From assembly GCF_030348825.1 (NCBI RefSeq), contig NZ_JAUCES010000005.1, positions 682,001-746,000 of the forward strand: a stretch of DNA of 64,000 nucleotides, written 5' to 3'. Of the stretch, positions 7,804-14,747 are shown in pieces. Below the pieces are notes generated by a model. It made no database searches, was not told where the DNA came from, and was given only the letters and a program-made list of their open reading frames with translations. Position 1 is the first letter of the stretch. Each line of letters begins with the position of its first letter. Source of the DNA: Fictibacillus sp. b24. Its GTDB lineage: Bacteria; Bacillota; Bacilli; Bacillales; Fictibacillaceae. A program made the position numbers and the translations under genes.

Positions 7804-9267
7804 ATGCTGTCCACTCAAGTGAAAACGTACGACAACTATATTAACGGGCAATGGGTAAAGTCAGATACGAACAAAACATTTCAAAGCTTAAACCCTGCAA
7901 ACAAAGAGGAAGTGGTGGGAAACTTTCAATCTACTTCTTCAGAAGAAGCAGTGAGAGCCATTGAAGCAGCTGCAAAAGCATTTCCAGCGTGGTCTTCTCT
8001 ATCCACTTCTAAAAGAGCTACACTATTAAATAAAGCAGCGGATCTACTAGAGAGCCGCTTGAACGAAATTGCAGAAGAATTAACGAGAGAAGAAGGGAAG
8101 CCTTACAAAGCAAGTTTAGGTGAAGTAAAACGTTCCGCGGATACACTTCGCTTTTATGCGGTTGAAGGCCAGACCTACACAGGTGAAACATTTCCGAGTG
8201 ACGATCCTAAGATGAGAGTGTATACCGAAAAAGAGCCGCTCGGTGTTATTTCGGTTATAACACCCTGGAATTTTCCGCTCTCAATTCCTGCACGGAAAAT
8301 CGCTCCGGCACTCGTTACAGGAAATACGGTTGTATTTAAACCTTCATCTGATACACCGCTGATTGGCTACCGTTTAGCAGAAGCGTTTCATGAAGCGGGT
8401 ATTCCAGCTGGCGTATTGAATTTTGTTACGGGTTCATCGTCTGAAATTGGTGAGGTTCTAGTAAAGCATCCAGCGATCAGAGCGGTGACATTTACAGGAT
8501 CAACACGTGCTGGAGAAGAAATTCACCGTACGGTTTCCATGACAACACGAACTCAAATGGAACTTGGAGGTAAAAATCCCCTTATTGTAATGGATGATGC
8601 TGATTTGGATGAGGCTGTCTCGTTAACGATTAATGGTGGGTTTTCTCTAACTGGTCAGGCGTGTACAGGTACGAGCCGTGTTATTGTTATGCGTTCTGTA
8701 AAAGATGCTTATTTAGAAAAACTAGTACAGCGAACAAAGGATCTAACGGTGGGGCATGGTTTTAATAACGATGCGTTCATCGGACCTCTTGCTAATGAAA
8801 AACAGTTAAAGAATGTACGAAACTATATTCAAATCGGTGTCGACGAAGGGGCAGACCTTTTATGTGGCGGCGAGCACCTTACATCGTCTGAATTCGAAAA
8901 AGGGTATTATGTAAGCCCCGCGGTATTCTCGAGTGTCACACCTAACATGCGAATCGCACAGGAAGAAATCTTTGGTCCAGTTGTGGCTGTTATGGAAGCA
9001 AATTCTTATGAAGAAGCGATTAATATCGCTAATGATATTGAGTATGGATTGTCTGCATCTATTGTGACAAATAACATACAGCTAGCTGAACAATTTATTA
9101 AAAACATACAAGCTGGAACAGTTAAAGTAAACCGTACAACGACAGGAAACTTAATGAACGCACCGTTTGGAGGCTTAAAAAAATCAAGTACATCGACGTT
9201 CCGTGAGTCCGGTAGAGTAGGTCTCGAGTTTTTCACACAAACCAAGACGGTCTATGTTGGCTATTAA
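7804..9267 (+). CDS. NAD(P)+-dependent aldehyde dehydrogenase (semialdehyde type)
   Basis: A 487-residue ALDH-superfamily enzyme that oxidises an aldehyde to its acid. Cofactor and catalytic motifs are complete: ITPWNFPLSIP near residue 158, the FTGSTRAGEE Rossmann turn, MELGGKNP with general base E253, GQACTGTSR with nucleophile C287, and EEIFGPVVAV. The pattern is closest to my memory of alpha-ketoglutarate-semialdehyde dehydrogenases, but substrate specificity cannot be read from this. It follows the diiron-type enzyme by 96 bp and precedes the GlcG-like gene by 21 bp. A likely role is removing an aldehyde made by the oxidase. Confidence 0.9.
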   Translation: MLSTQVKTYDNYINGQWVKSDTNKTFQSLNPANKEEVVGNFQSTSSEEAVRAIEAAAKAFPAWSSLSTSKRATLLNKAADLLESRLNEIAEELTREEGKPYKASLGEVKRSADTLRFYAVEGQTYTGETFPSDDPKMRVYTEKEPLGVISVITPWNFPLSIPARKIAPALVTGNTVVFKPSSDTPLIGYRLAEAFHEAGIPAGVLNFVTGSSSEIGEVLVKHPAIRAVTFTGSTRAGEEIHRTVSMTTRTQMELGGKNPLIVMDDADLDEAVSLTINGGFSLTGQACTGTSRVIVMRSVKDAYLEKLVQRTKDLTVGHGFNNDAFIGPLANEKQLKNVRNYIQIGVDEGADLLCGGEHLTSSEFEKGYYVSPAVFSSVTPNMRIAQEEIFGPVVAVMEANSYEEAINIANDIEYGLSASIVTNNIQLAEQFIKNIQAGTVKVNRTTTGNLMNAPFGGLKKSSTSTFRESGRVGLEFFTQTKTVYVGY

Positions 9268-9288
9268 AAGAGTAAGGGGGATAATACA

Positions 9289-9768
9289 ATGAGAACAGCT
9301 ATTAAAATCGAATTAGAAGAAGCAAAAGTTATGATAGAAGCTGCAAAACAAAAAGCGGAAGAGATTAATGTGCTTGAAACGATTGCAATTGTTGATGATG
9401 GTGGCTATGTGATTGCCCTCGAGAGAATGAACGGTGCGCGCATTACAGGTCCAGAAATTGCAATTGCAAAAGCCTTTACGGCTGCTGGACACAAGAGATC
9501 TACCCATTTGTTTAATGCTTATCCAAATGGTCCAGCACTCCCAGGAAACGAAGCTTTCGGCATTCAGCATATGCTAGGAGGAAAATTTGCCGTATTCGTA
9601 GGTGGTTTTCCAATCGTTGTAAACGGGGAAGTAGTAGGAGGAGTTGGAATCTCAGGAGGCAATGGTGAGCAAGATACGGCTGTTGGAACGGCTGCTCTTC
9701 AAGCGCTTCATGATCAATTATCAGAAACTGGACATCCAGTACTCGTTGAAGCAGATATAAAAGTATAA
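9289..9768 (+). CDS. GlcG/HbpS family protein (DUF336)
   Basis: A 159-residue protein of the GlcG/HbpS fold. Visible family blocks are AIVDDGGYVIALERMNGA, AIAKAFTAAGHKRSTHLF and the glycine-rich VVGGVGISGGNGEQD. Members occur beside many catabolic oxidations (glycolate, diols, aromatics); HbpS binds heme and iron, while most others have no proven role. It lies 21 bp after the aldehyde dehydrogenase with a good AGGGGG ribosome binding site, so the two are co-transcribed. Confidence 0.88.
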   Translation: MRTAIKIELEEAKVMIEAAKQKAEEINVLETIAIVDDGGYVIALERMNGARITGPEIAIAKAFTAAGHKRSTHLFNAYPNGPALPGNEAFGIQHMLGGKFAVFVGGFPIVVNGEVVGGVGISGGNGEQDTAVGTAALQALHDQLSETGHPVLVEADIKV

Positions 9769-9776
9769 GAAAAACC

Positions 9777-9806
9777 GGGATATTTTCTATTTATAGAGAA
9801 TATCCC
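9777..9806 (+). terminator. Hairpin after the GlcG-like gene
   Basis: Inverted repeat GGGATATT (9777-9784) with AATATCCC (9799-9806). The sequence after it is only moderately T-rich, so it may be a weak terminator or an mRNA 3-prime stabiliser. Confidence 0.45.
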
Positions 9807-9942
9807 TCCGTTTATTTCATGTGTTTTATGAAGCGGTCTGTTAAGTAAGGTTGGTTTTCATGCAAGGACATCTGCAAAATAATATTTTTTGAAAATTAAC
9901 CGTAAGTTACTAGAACCTTATGAAAAGAAAGTAGGTGTTTGT

Positions 9943-10542
9943 GTGAGGACATATTGGGAACTCTGTGTTGGGTTTGCAAGAACCGGAGTGACGGGATATG
10001 GTGGCGGCCCATCAACTATACCCTTAATTGAATATGAAGCTGTAAAAAAATACAAATGGATGACAGAAGAAGAATTTGGGGATTCACTTGCGCTGGCAAA
10101 TACCCTTCCTGGACCGATCGCGACAAAAATGGCAGCTTATATCGGCTATAAGATTAAAGGACCTCTTGGTGCGTTTGTTGCTATCATGGCCCATATCGTT
10201 CCATCTATTATAGCTATGATAGGATTGCTGGGTGGCTTGTATGCGTTTAAAAATTCTCCTGTAGTCAAAGGCATGATTCATGGGGTTGCTCCTGTAGTTG
10301 GCGTGATGCTTGCCGTGATGGCCTATCAATTTTTTCAAAAAGGAAGACAAGGGCTCGGCAACAAATGGATGATTGGCATGTCTCTTTTTTCTCTTTGCAT
10401 CATCCAGGTACTAAACCTCCACCCTGGATTCGTGATCATCTTTTTCCTGACCAGTGCTTTTGTATGGAGCACCTATAAAGAAAGTGGAAAAGTGCCATTT
10501 TGGATAAAAAGGGTTGTTAGAAGCCGGGAGGAAGAACTATGA
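9943..10542 (+). CDS. CHR-family (chromate transporter-like) half protein 1
   Basis: A membrane protein of about 199 residues from the CHR family, whose short forms work as pairs. Family blocks are GYGGGPSTIPLIE and LANTLPGPIATKM, followed by about five hydrophobic segments. The frame is open from a TTG at 9889, but GTG 9943 has a ribosome binding site (GTAGGTG, rather close) and gives the length usual for the family, so I prefer it; the start is uncertain. Its last four bases overlap the next gene (ATGA). CHR proteins are often named for chromate but many sit in catabolic clusters, and export of an anion or pathway by-product is equally likely here. Confidence 0.82.
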   Translation: MRTYWELCVGFARTGVTGYGGGPSTIPLIEYEAVKKYKWMTEEEFGDSLALANTLPGPIATKMAAYIGYKIKGPLGAFVAIMAHIVPSIIAMIGLLGGLYAFKNSPVVKGMIHGVAPVVGVMLAVMAYQFFQKGRQGLGNKWMIGMSLFSLCIIQVLNLHPGFVIIFFLTSAFVWSTYKESGKVPFWIKRVVRSREEEL

Positions 10543-11072
10543 TCTATTGGGATATTTTTTGGGCATTTTTTATATCTAACATACTCGGTTATGGTGGGGG
10601 ACCTTCTACCATACCGTTGATTCAAAATGAAGTGGTCAATCAATTCAACTGGCTTACTTTAAAAGAATTTGGTGATCTTTTAGCGATGGCAAACGTGTTG
10701 CCAGGACCGATTGCAACTAAGATGGGAGCATATATTGGCTATGAAGTAGGTGGCGTTGTGGGATTAGTTATCGCCCTGATCGCAACGGTCGCACCTTCTG
10801 CGATTGCCGTTATCATTCTGTTTGCTTTTGTTAATCATTTTAAGAATGCACCACAAGTAAAGTGGATGACCAAATCAGTTCAGCCTGTTATTGCCATTCT
10901 TCTAGGCATTCTAGCTTTTCAATTCTTTTTAACGGCCTTCGAGGATATTGGAGTTCTTCATCTGCTTATCCTTGGGCTAGGAAGTCTGCTATTGCTGGAG
11001 AAATTGAAGATTCATCCAGCACTCGTAATCGTCGCTTCCTTATTCTATGGAGGAATCTTTCTCTCTTATTGA
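10539..11072 (+). CDS. CHR-family (chromate transporter-like) half protein 2
   Basis: A 177-residue membrane protein paralogous to its upstream neighbour, sharing GYGGGPSTIPLI, LANVLPGPIATKM and GAYIGYE at the same positions. The ATG overlaps the preceding stop by four bases, so the two are translationally coupled and probably form a heterodimer. In paired short CHR proteins the two halves have opposite membrane orientation; I infer that here but cannot show it. It ends 79 bp before the GntR gene, which has its own promoter. Confidence 0.85.
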   Translation: MIYWDIFWAFFISNILGYGGGPSTIPLIQNEVVNQFNWLTLKEFGDLLAMANVLPGPIATKMGAYIGYEVGGVVGLVIALIATVAPSAIAVIILFAFVNHFKNAPQVKWMTKSVQPVIAILLGILAFQFFLTAFEDIGVLHLLILGLGSLLLLEKLKIHPALVIVASLFYGGIFLSY

Positions 11073-11083
11073 GATGACATAAA

Positions 11084-11120
11084 TTGCCCTTATAAGCGAT
11101 TAAGGATATAATTTGTATAC
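11084..11120 (+). promoter_or_regulatory. Autoregulated promoter of the GntR gene
   Basis: -35 TTGCCC (11084-11089), 17-bp spacer, -10 TATAAT (11107-11112). The operator core GTATAC lies two bases further on at 11115-11120, within TTGTATACCAAA. Repressor binding there would block RNA polymerase, so the gene is probably autoregulated. Confidence 0.7.
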
Positions 11121-11150
11121 CAAACAGCAAATGACAGGTGGAGTTTTATT

Positions 11151-11825
11151 ATGCAAAATAAGTGGGCGCAAGAAGACTTATTGTCCATCCGAGAACGTGC
11201 ATACCGATATTTAAAAGATATGATTTTAGACGGAGAGTATAAAGCGGGAGATCGACTCGTTGAAAGAGAGCTTGCAGAGAAACTCAGCATAAGTCGTACT
11301 CCGATTCGAGAAGCTTTATTCCGATTAGAATCACAAGGATTTGTAAAGACCGTTCCGCGTAAAGGAGTGGTCGTGGAACGCATTTCAGAAGAAGAAGTGA
11401 TTGAAGTTTTCACTATTCTATCATCACTTGAAGTGCTTGCATCAAAGCTCGCTGCACAAAAAATGAGTGAAGAGACACAAGCGGAGTTTGACAAGATGAT
11501 TGAAAAGCTTCAAGATTTGGAAGGGAAAACGGAAGAAGAAATATCACTGCTGCATATGGAGACAAACAAGATCATACACACAGCTGCAAAAAGTCCGAAG
11601 CTGCACGAAATTCTATCAGGATTGACCGACTACATTCGAATCTTTGCTAACTCTAGTTATGAGACGCCCGGAAGAAAAGAAGAGTCGATGAGAGAACACT
11701 TGGAAATCATGAAAGCTGTTCGTAACAAAGAAGTAGAGATGGGCGAATATTTAACAAAAATCCACATTGAGAATTCAAAAAAAGCGTACATTGCTTTTTT
11801 AAATCGATTAAAAGAAAAAGAGTGA
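11151..11825 (+). CDS. GntR-family transcriptional regulator, FCD (FadR/VanR-type) domain
   Basis: A 224-residue regulator. Residues about 10-75 form the GntR winged helix (LVERELAEKLSISRTPIREALFRLESQGFV). Residues about 80-215 form the helical FCD ligand domain, with conserved HIENS and REHLEIMKA histidines that usually help bind a metal and an organic-acid effector. FadR/VanR-type proteins bind palindromes of the form TnGTATACnA. That is the motif repeated through this island, including at this gene's own promoter, so I infer that it is the regulon repressor and is released by a pathway metabolite. The end of the gene lies inside a strong terminator. Confidence 0.93.
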   Translation: MQNKWAQEDLLSIRERAYRYLKDMILDGEYKAGDRLVERELAEKLSISRTPIREALFRLESQGFVKTVPRKGVVVERISEEEVIEVFTILSSLEVLASKLAAQKMSEETQAEFDKMIEKLQDLEGKTEEEISLLHMETNKIIHTAAKSPKLHEILSGLTDYIRIFANSSYETPGRKEESMREHLEIMKAVRNKEVEMGEYLTKIHIENSKKAYIAFLNRLKEKE

Positions 11826-11860
11826 AGAGACAGCCTTACCTGTTCTCTTCACTCTTTTTT
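11818..11860. terminator. Terminator between convergent GntR and aspartate-dehydrogenase-like genes
   Basis: A stem of about 12 bp (AGAGTGAAGAGA with TCTCTTCACTCT) is followed by a run of six T. It overlaps the GntR stop codon and sits between two convergent genes. Confidence 0.85.
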
Positions 11861-11868
11861 GTATCATC

Positions 11869-12678
11869 TTAGACACCTATAACTACAGGAGATTGTAAAC
11901 TTTTTAATGCTTTAACAATACTCATGGAGACGATATAGCTGGATTTAGGATTATCAGCCAGAGGTGTATTTTGTACTTTAACAGAAACCTCTCCAAAATG
12001 TCCTTTAGCAATAATCTCATGGGAATTCCTTTCAATTGAAGGGTCCACAAACACCTGCACTTTCGTTTCTTCAAAACCAATCCCCGCAAGACTTAAAGCA
12101 GCGGACACATTCACACTCTCAGGAAATAGTTTTGCAGATTCTCTTGCGTTGCCATTGAACACACAAACGGGCTCTGAAATCGTCGCCAAATCTACCTTTT
12201 CTTCTACAAATGTCCCATACCATGCCCTTGGAGGTTTTCTGCTGACTAACTGAACTTCATGTAGCGTATGATTAGCTGCTGCGTGAATACGATCCAGTCC
12301 TGCAATGGCAGCTGAGGGGATAATTAATTGTTTATGAGAAGACATAGCGGCTTTTTTTAATGAGGTAAAAAGATGATCATCTGTTAGTGCACCAACCGAA
12401 ACGATGATAAGATGACACCCATTTAGCAAAGCTTTTTCACCATATAGTTCTACCGAATGATGACCTGCTGCTTCAATCACTACATCTAAATTTAATCCAA
12501 AAAATATATCTTCATTATTTGTTATAACACATCTTTCATAAGGCGGTTCTTGAATCTTTTCAGGCGAGCGTACGAGAATTCCAGCAATTTCTGCGTCCAA
12601 CCCATTTTTGCTGCCGTCAAAATAAGTAGCAAGATCCTTTCCAATCGCTCCAAAACCTATAAGACCTACCTTAAGCAT
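11869..12678 (-). CDS. L-aspartate dehydrogenase-like protein (NadX family)
   Basis: A 269-residue NAD(P)-dependent enzyme of the aspartate dehydrogenase family, which interconverts L-aspartate and iminosuccinate/oxaloacetate plus ammonia. The N-terminal Rossmann motif is GLIGFGAIGKD (residues 5-15). The C-terminal domain carries the family blocks FNGNARESAKLFPESVNVSA and NPKSSYIVSMS. NadX in some bacteria starts NAD synthesis, but no nadA or nadC is nearby. Related genes occur beside aldehyde dehydrogenases in catabolic clusters of unknown role, such as the one holding PA3505 in Pseudomonas. Its promoter carries the GTATAC operator, so I place it in the island's pathway, perhaps on an aspartate-like intermediate. 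Confidence 0.87.
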   Translation of the reverse strand: MLKVGLIGFGAIGKDLATYFDGSKNGLDAEIAGILVRSPEKIQEPPYERCVITNNEDIFFGLNLDVVIEAAGHHSVELYGEKALLNGCHLIIVSVGALTDDHLFTSLKKAAMSSHKQLIIPSAAIAGLDRIHAAANHTLHEVQLVSRKPPRAWYGTFVEEKVDLATISEPVCVFNGNARESAKLFPESVNVSAALSLAGIGFEETKVQVFVDPSIERNSHEIIAKGHFGEVSVKVQNTPLADNPKSSYIVSMSIVKALKSLQSPVVIGV

Positions 12679-12729
12679 GGCTATACCTCCTGTAAGTATG
12701 AGACTGTTTCATAAGCAAGATTGTATATT

Positions 12730-12768
12730 GTATACCTAAAATTATATAGGTTAAATTTCGATAGTCAA
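12730..12768 (-). promoter_or_regulatory. Minus-strand promoter and operator of the aspartate-dehydrogenase-like gene
   Basis: On the minus strand, -35 TTGACT (complement of 12763-12768), 16-bp spacer, -10 TATAAT (complement of 12741-12746). The operator core GTATAC at 12730-12735 covers the expected start point. Confidence 0.72.
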
Positions 12769-12801
12769 CGTAATAACGGCAAATAATAAGAAAATTTATT
12801 A

Positions 12802-12836
12802 TTGTCAGAATCTTTTTAATATGGTATATTGTATAC
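12802..12836 (+). promoter_or_regulatory. Plus-strand promoter and operator of ferredoxin copy 2
   Basis: -35 TTGTCA (12802-12807), 17-bp spacer, -10 TATATT (12825-12830). The operator core GTATAC abuts it at 12831-12836. Together with the site at 12730, 101 bp away centre to centre, it forms a divergent control region for two genes. Confidence 0.72.
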
Positions 12837-12865
12837 CAAGAACACAATATTAGGAGGTCAACCAT

Positions 12866-13210
12866 ATGCCCACTATTCATTACTTAACAAGTGATAAGAA
12901 ATTTGAGGTACCTGAAAACTCCAATATTTTAAGAATGTCTCTGCGCTATGATGGCGAACTTCCAAATCGTTGCGGTGGAGGAAACTGCGGGACGTGTGTG
13001 TGTAAGATCGAGAAGGGCATTGAACATACAGATAAAATCAAACCGGTCGAGAAAAAAAAAGTAGGTGAAGAGCTGCTCGCTCAAGGCTACCGTCTTGGCT
13101 GCCAAACATTTGTAAACGGTGATGTTGAATTAAGCTGGGACAAGGAAATTACTAAAATGGTACAAAGAAGAAAAGTAGTTCCTGTACGAACACCTGTAAC
13201 TTCACCTTAA
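12866..13210 (+). CDS. [2Fe-2S] ferredoxin, plant/adrenodoxin fold (copy 2)
   Basis: A 114-residue paralogue of the ferredoxin at 4195. Cluster ligands are CGGGNCGTC (C-x4-C-x2-C, about residues 36-44) and a later Cys in RLGCQTF. The start ATG follows TAGGAGGT. It is transcribed divergently from the aspartate-dehydrogenase-like gene under its own GTATAC operator, with the CxxH/CxxC protein 18 bp downstream. I infer electron delivery to the diiron-type enzyme. Why the island keeps two ferredoxins is not clear; one may serve as reductant and the other as a specific carrier. Confidence 0.9.
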   Translation: MPTIHYLTSDKKFEVPENSNILRMSLRYDGELPNRCGGGNCGTCVCKIEKGIEHTDKIKPVEKKKVGEELLAQGYRLGCQTFVNGDVELSWDKEITKMVQRRKVVPVRTPVTSP

Positions 13211-13228
13211 AAAGGGAGGACATGCTTT

Positions 13229-13411
13229 ATGCTCGTTTGTAGGAAACATGTCAGAAAGGCTCTTCAGATCTTAGTACTTCCCCATATTAAAGAAGTGACA
13301 CAAAAAGTGCCGTGCTGTTTTTGCGATAAAGACGCATCCGTAAACGTCTTTTATTCTCACCAATCCATAGGTTATGAGTTTAAAAAAGTACACAGAAAAC
13401 CCGCCTCATAG
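13229..13411 (+). CDS. CxxH/CxxC-type small protein, 60 aa
   Basis: A 60-residue basic protein with C4-x2-H7 (CRKH) near the N-terminus and a CCFC motif (C-x2-C) near residue 30, the layout of the small CxxH/CxxC proteins seen in bacilli. The four ligands could hold zinc or iron. A GGGAGGA site precedes ATG 13229, and the gene follows ferredoxin 2 by 18 bp, so the two are co-transcribed and probably co-regulated. Role unknown. The stop codon lies within the terminator stem. Confidence 0.75.
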   Translation: MLVCRKHVRKALQILVLPHIKEVTQKVPCCFCDKDASVNVFYSHQSIGYEFKKVHRKPAS

Positions 13412-13427
13412 GAGACGGGTTTTTTTA
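13397..13427 (+). terminator. Terminator of the ferredoxin 2 transcript
   Basis: Stem AAACCCG with CGGGTTT around a short internal loop, followed by seven T residues. Confidence 0.85.
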
Positions 13428-13440
13428 TGCTTTGTTTCTG

Positions 13441-13527
13441 TTAGTATTTGATAATAGACATTAAAATGTTCATTTTACGGTCAATAAGTTTTTGAACCTT
13501 TTTTGAACCGAATAAGTAATTGAACAT
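13441..13527 (-). CDS. 28-residue peptide gene under Fur-like and GntR-type control
   Basis: On the minus strand an ATG at 13527 follows AGGGGGA by 7 bases and gives a 28-residue basic peptide (starts MFNYLFGSKKVQ, ends IIKY). It has a hydrophobic N-terminus and an amphipathic, Lys-rich remainder. A promoter (TAGACT-N17-TACAAT) lies about 60 bp upstream, overlapped by a GTATAC operator, with a Fur-like box at the expected start site. This organised upstream region argues that the short frame is real or that a small RNA is made here. No family recognised; function unknown. Confidence 0.55.
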   Translation of the reverse strand: MFNYLFGSKKVQKLIDRKMNILMSIIKY

Positions 13528-13563
13528 ATCATTTCCCCCTGTACGTTAATGGTTTAACTCAAA

Positions 13564-13578
13564 TGATAATCACTATCA
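13564..13578 (-). promoter_or_regulatory. Fur-type box
   Basis: TGATAATCACTATCA matches the 7-1-7 Fur consensus TGATAATnATTATCA at all but one defined position. It lies just downstream of the -10 of the minus-strand promoter at 13588-13616, where Fur with iron would block transcription. The alternatives Zur or PerR have related boxes and are not excluded. Confidence 0.65.
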
Positions 13579-13587
13579 CTTGTGTAT

Positions 13588-13616
13588 ATTGTATACCAAA
13601 ACTCGATTAAAGTCTA
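13588..13616 (-). promoter_or_regulatory. Minus-strand promoter of the 28-aa peptide, overlapped by GTATAC operator
   Basis: On the minus strand, -35 TAGACT (complement of 13611-13616), 17-bp spacer, -10 TACAAT (complement of 13588-13593). The operator core GTATAC at 13591-13596 overlaps the -10. Confidence 0.6.
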
Positions 13617-13650
13617 TAAATCAGCTGAAAAATTTTTAATAAAAGCCATT

Positions 13651-13662
13651 TTGGTATACCAA
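13651..13662. promoter_or_regulatory. Second perfect GntR-type operator, TTGGTATACCAA
   Basis: Identical 12-bp palindrome to that at 6906. Its centre is 63 bp, about six helical turns, from the centre of the operator at 13591-13596, so the two lie on the same DNA face and could be bridged by a repressor loop (inference). No other gene lies within 180 bp on its right. The rest of 13663-13860 shows nothing I can name. Confidence 0.6.
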
Positions 13663-13860
13663 TTAATGAATAATTCAGATTTTTTTGTATCCATTCTCAA
13701 TTAGAAATGGTTGCAGAATAAGAGTTGCGGCACATGATAAAACTGTATGTTTATCACTCAACATTCAATTCCCCTTTATTCTACGTTTTTCAACAATTTT
13801 CTTGTATTAGGAAATTTTACACATTAATATAATGGTAGACTATATAAGGGGTTGGAGCGG

Positions 13861-14658
13861 GTGAAGAAACGTCGCATTTTAACGGTGTTTGTCATGATTG
13901 CGTGCTTATCTAGCGTGGTTGGCGGACACTTTTATTACAATAACAAACTAGAAGAAACGGCTTATGCAGCAAAACGGGAGATGGGGATGTTGCAAAAAGA
14001 GACTGCTACAGAAGAAGTCTTAACAGAAGCGGCCAAACCATCAAAAGAAGCTCACTTCACCAATGCACCAAAAGAAGTAGCTGAACTCTACAAACAAAAG
14101 AAGGATGCTGGCGAACCGCTCAAGTTTCATCTCATCGGCTCAACGAACACTTCTACAGAAGAAGGAACATGGGCACAGCTTTTTACTAACCAAATGACTG
14201 AAACATATGCAAAAGATATCGATATTCAAACGACAACTATAGGTGAGAAGACAAGCCTTGAACTTCAAGAAGATCCGCTTTATGAGGAGATTCAGAAAAT
14301 TAAGTCTGATGTGATTTTAATTGAGGCTCCTTTACTAAATGATAATGATGGTATAAGTATGGGTGATACGCTGTTCGTACTTGGAAACCTGATAGAAGGG
14401 ATAAAAGAAACGAACGGTGACGCCATTGTTTTCATACAGCCATCCAATCCAATCAGTTCTCCAGTAAAATATGCGAATCAAGTCAAAGGTTTAGAGGCAT
14501 ATGCAAAAGAGAAAGATATACCTTATCTAAATTATTGGACCAGCTGGCCAAGCGTAGATTCAGAGGAAATCAAAGACTATTATAACAGTAGTACTTTAAT
14601 GGCTAACGCAAAGGGCCACAAGCTTTGGGCAGATTATATGATTTCTGTATTTAAATAG
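13861..14658 (+). CDS. Secreted or membrane-anchored SGNH/GDSL-like hydrolase
   Basis: A 265-residue protein with an N-terminal membrane anchor or signal (residues 6-24), a low-complexity linker to about 70, then an SGNH-like domain. Block I reads LIGSTNTST rather than GDS, block III may be IEAPLLNDND, and a terminal histidine is in NAKGHKLWADYM. Replacement of the classic GDS makes catalysis uncertain. GTG 13861 is chosen for its AAGGGG site 9 bases upstream; an in-frame TTG at 13852 touches that site. Such proteins often de-acylate cell-wall glycans, which fits the island that begins here. Confidence 0.7.
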   Translation: MKKRRILTVFVMIACLSSVVGGHFYYNNKLEETAYAAKREMGMLQKETATEEVLTEAAKPSKEAHFTNAPKEVAELYKQKKDAGEPLKFHLIGSTNTSTEEGTWAQLFTNQMTETYAKDIDIQTTTIGEKTSLELQEDPLYEEIQKIKSDVILIEAPLLNDNDGISMGDTLFVLGNLIEGIKETNGDAIVFIQPSNPISSPVKYANQVKGLEAYAKEKDIPYLNYWTSWPSVDSEEIKDYYNSSTLMANAKGHKLWADYMISVFK

Positions 14659-14663
14659 CAGTC

Positions 14664-14692
14664 AAGACTTCGGGTATCCGGGGTCTTTTTTG
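14664..14692 (+). terminator. Terminator after the SGNH-like gene
   Basis: Hairpin AAGAC..CGG with CCG..GTCTT, followed by TTTTT. Confidence 0.7.
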
Positions 14693-14747
14693 ATTGCTAG
14701 GATATGGTATAGTTACTAAACGTACTATATTAAACAGGTGGTCTATC

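Noticed and set aside
9889..9942. N-terminal extension of the first CHR protein from TTG 9889
   Set aside because: No ribosome binding site at proper distance and the extension is hydrophilic and absent from usual family lengths; GTG 9943 preferred, though not proven.
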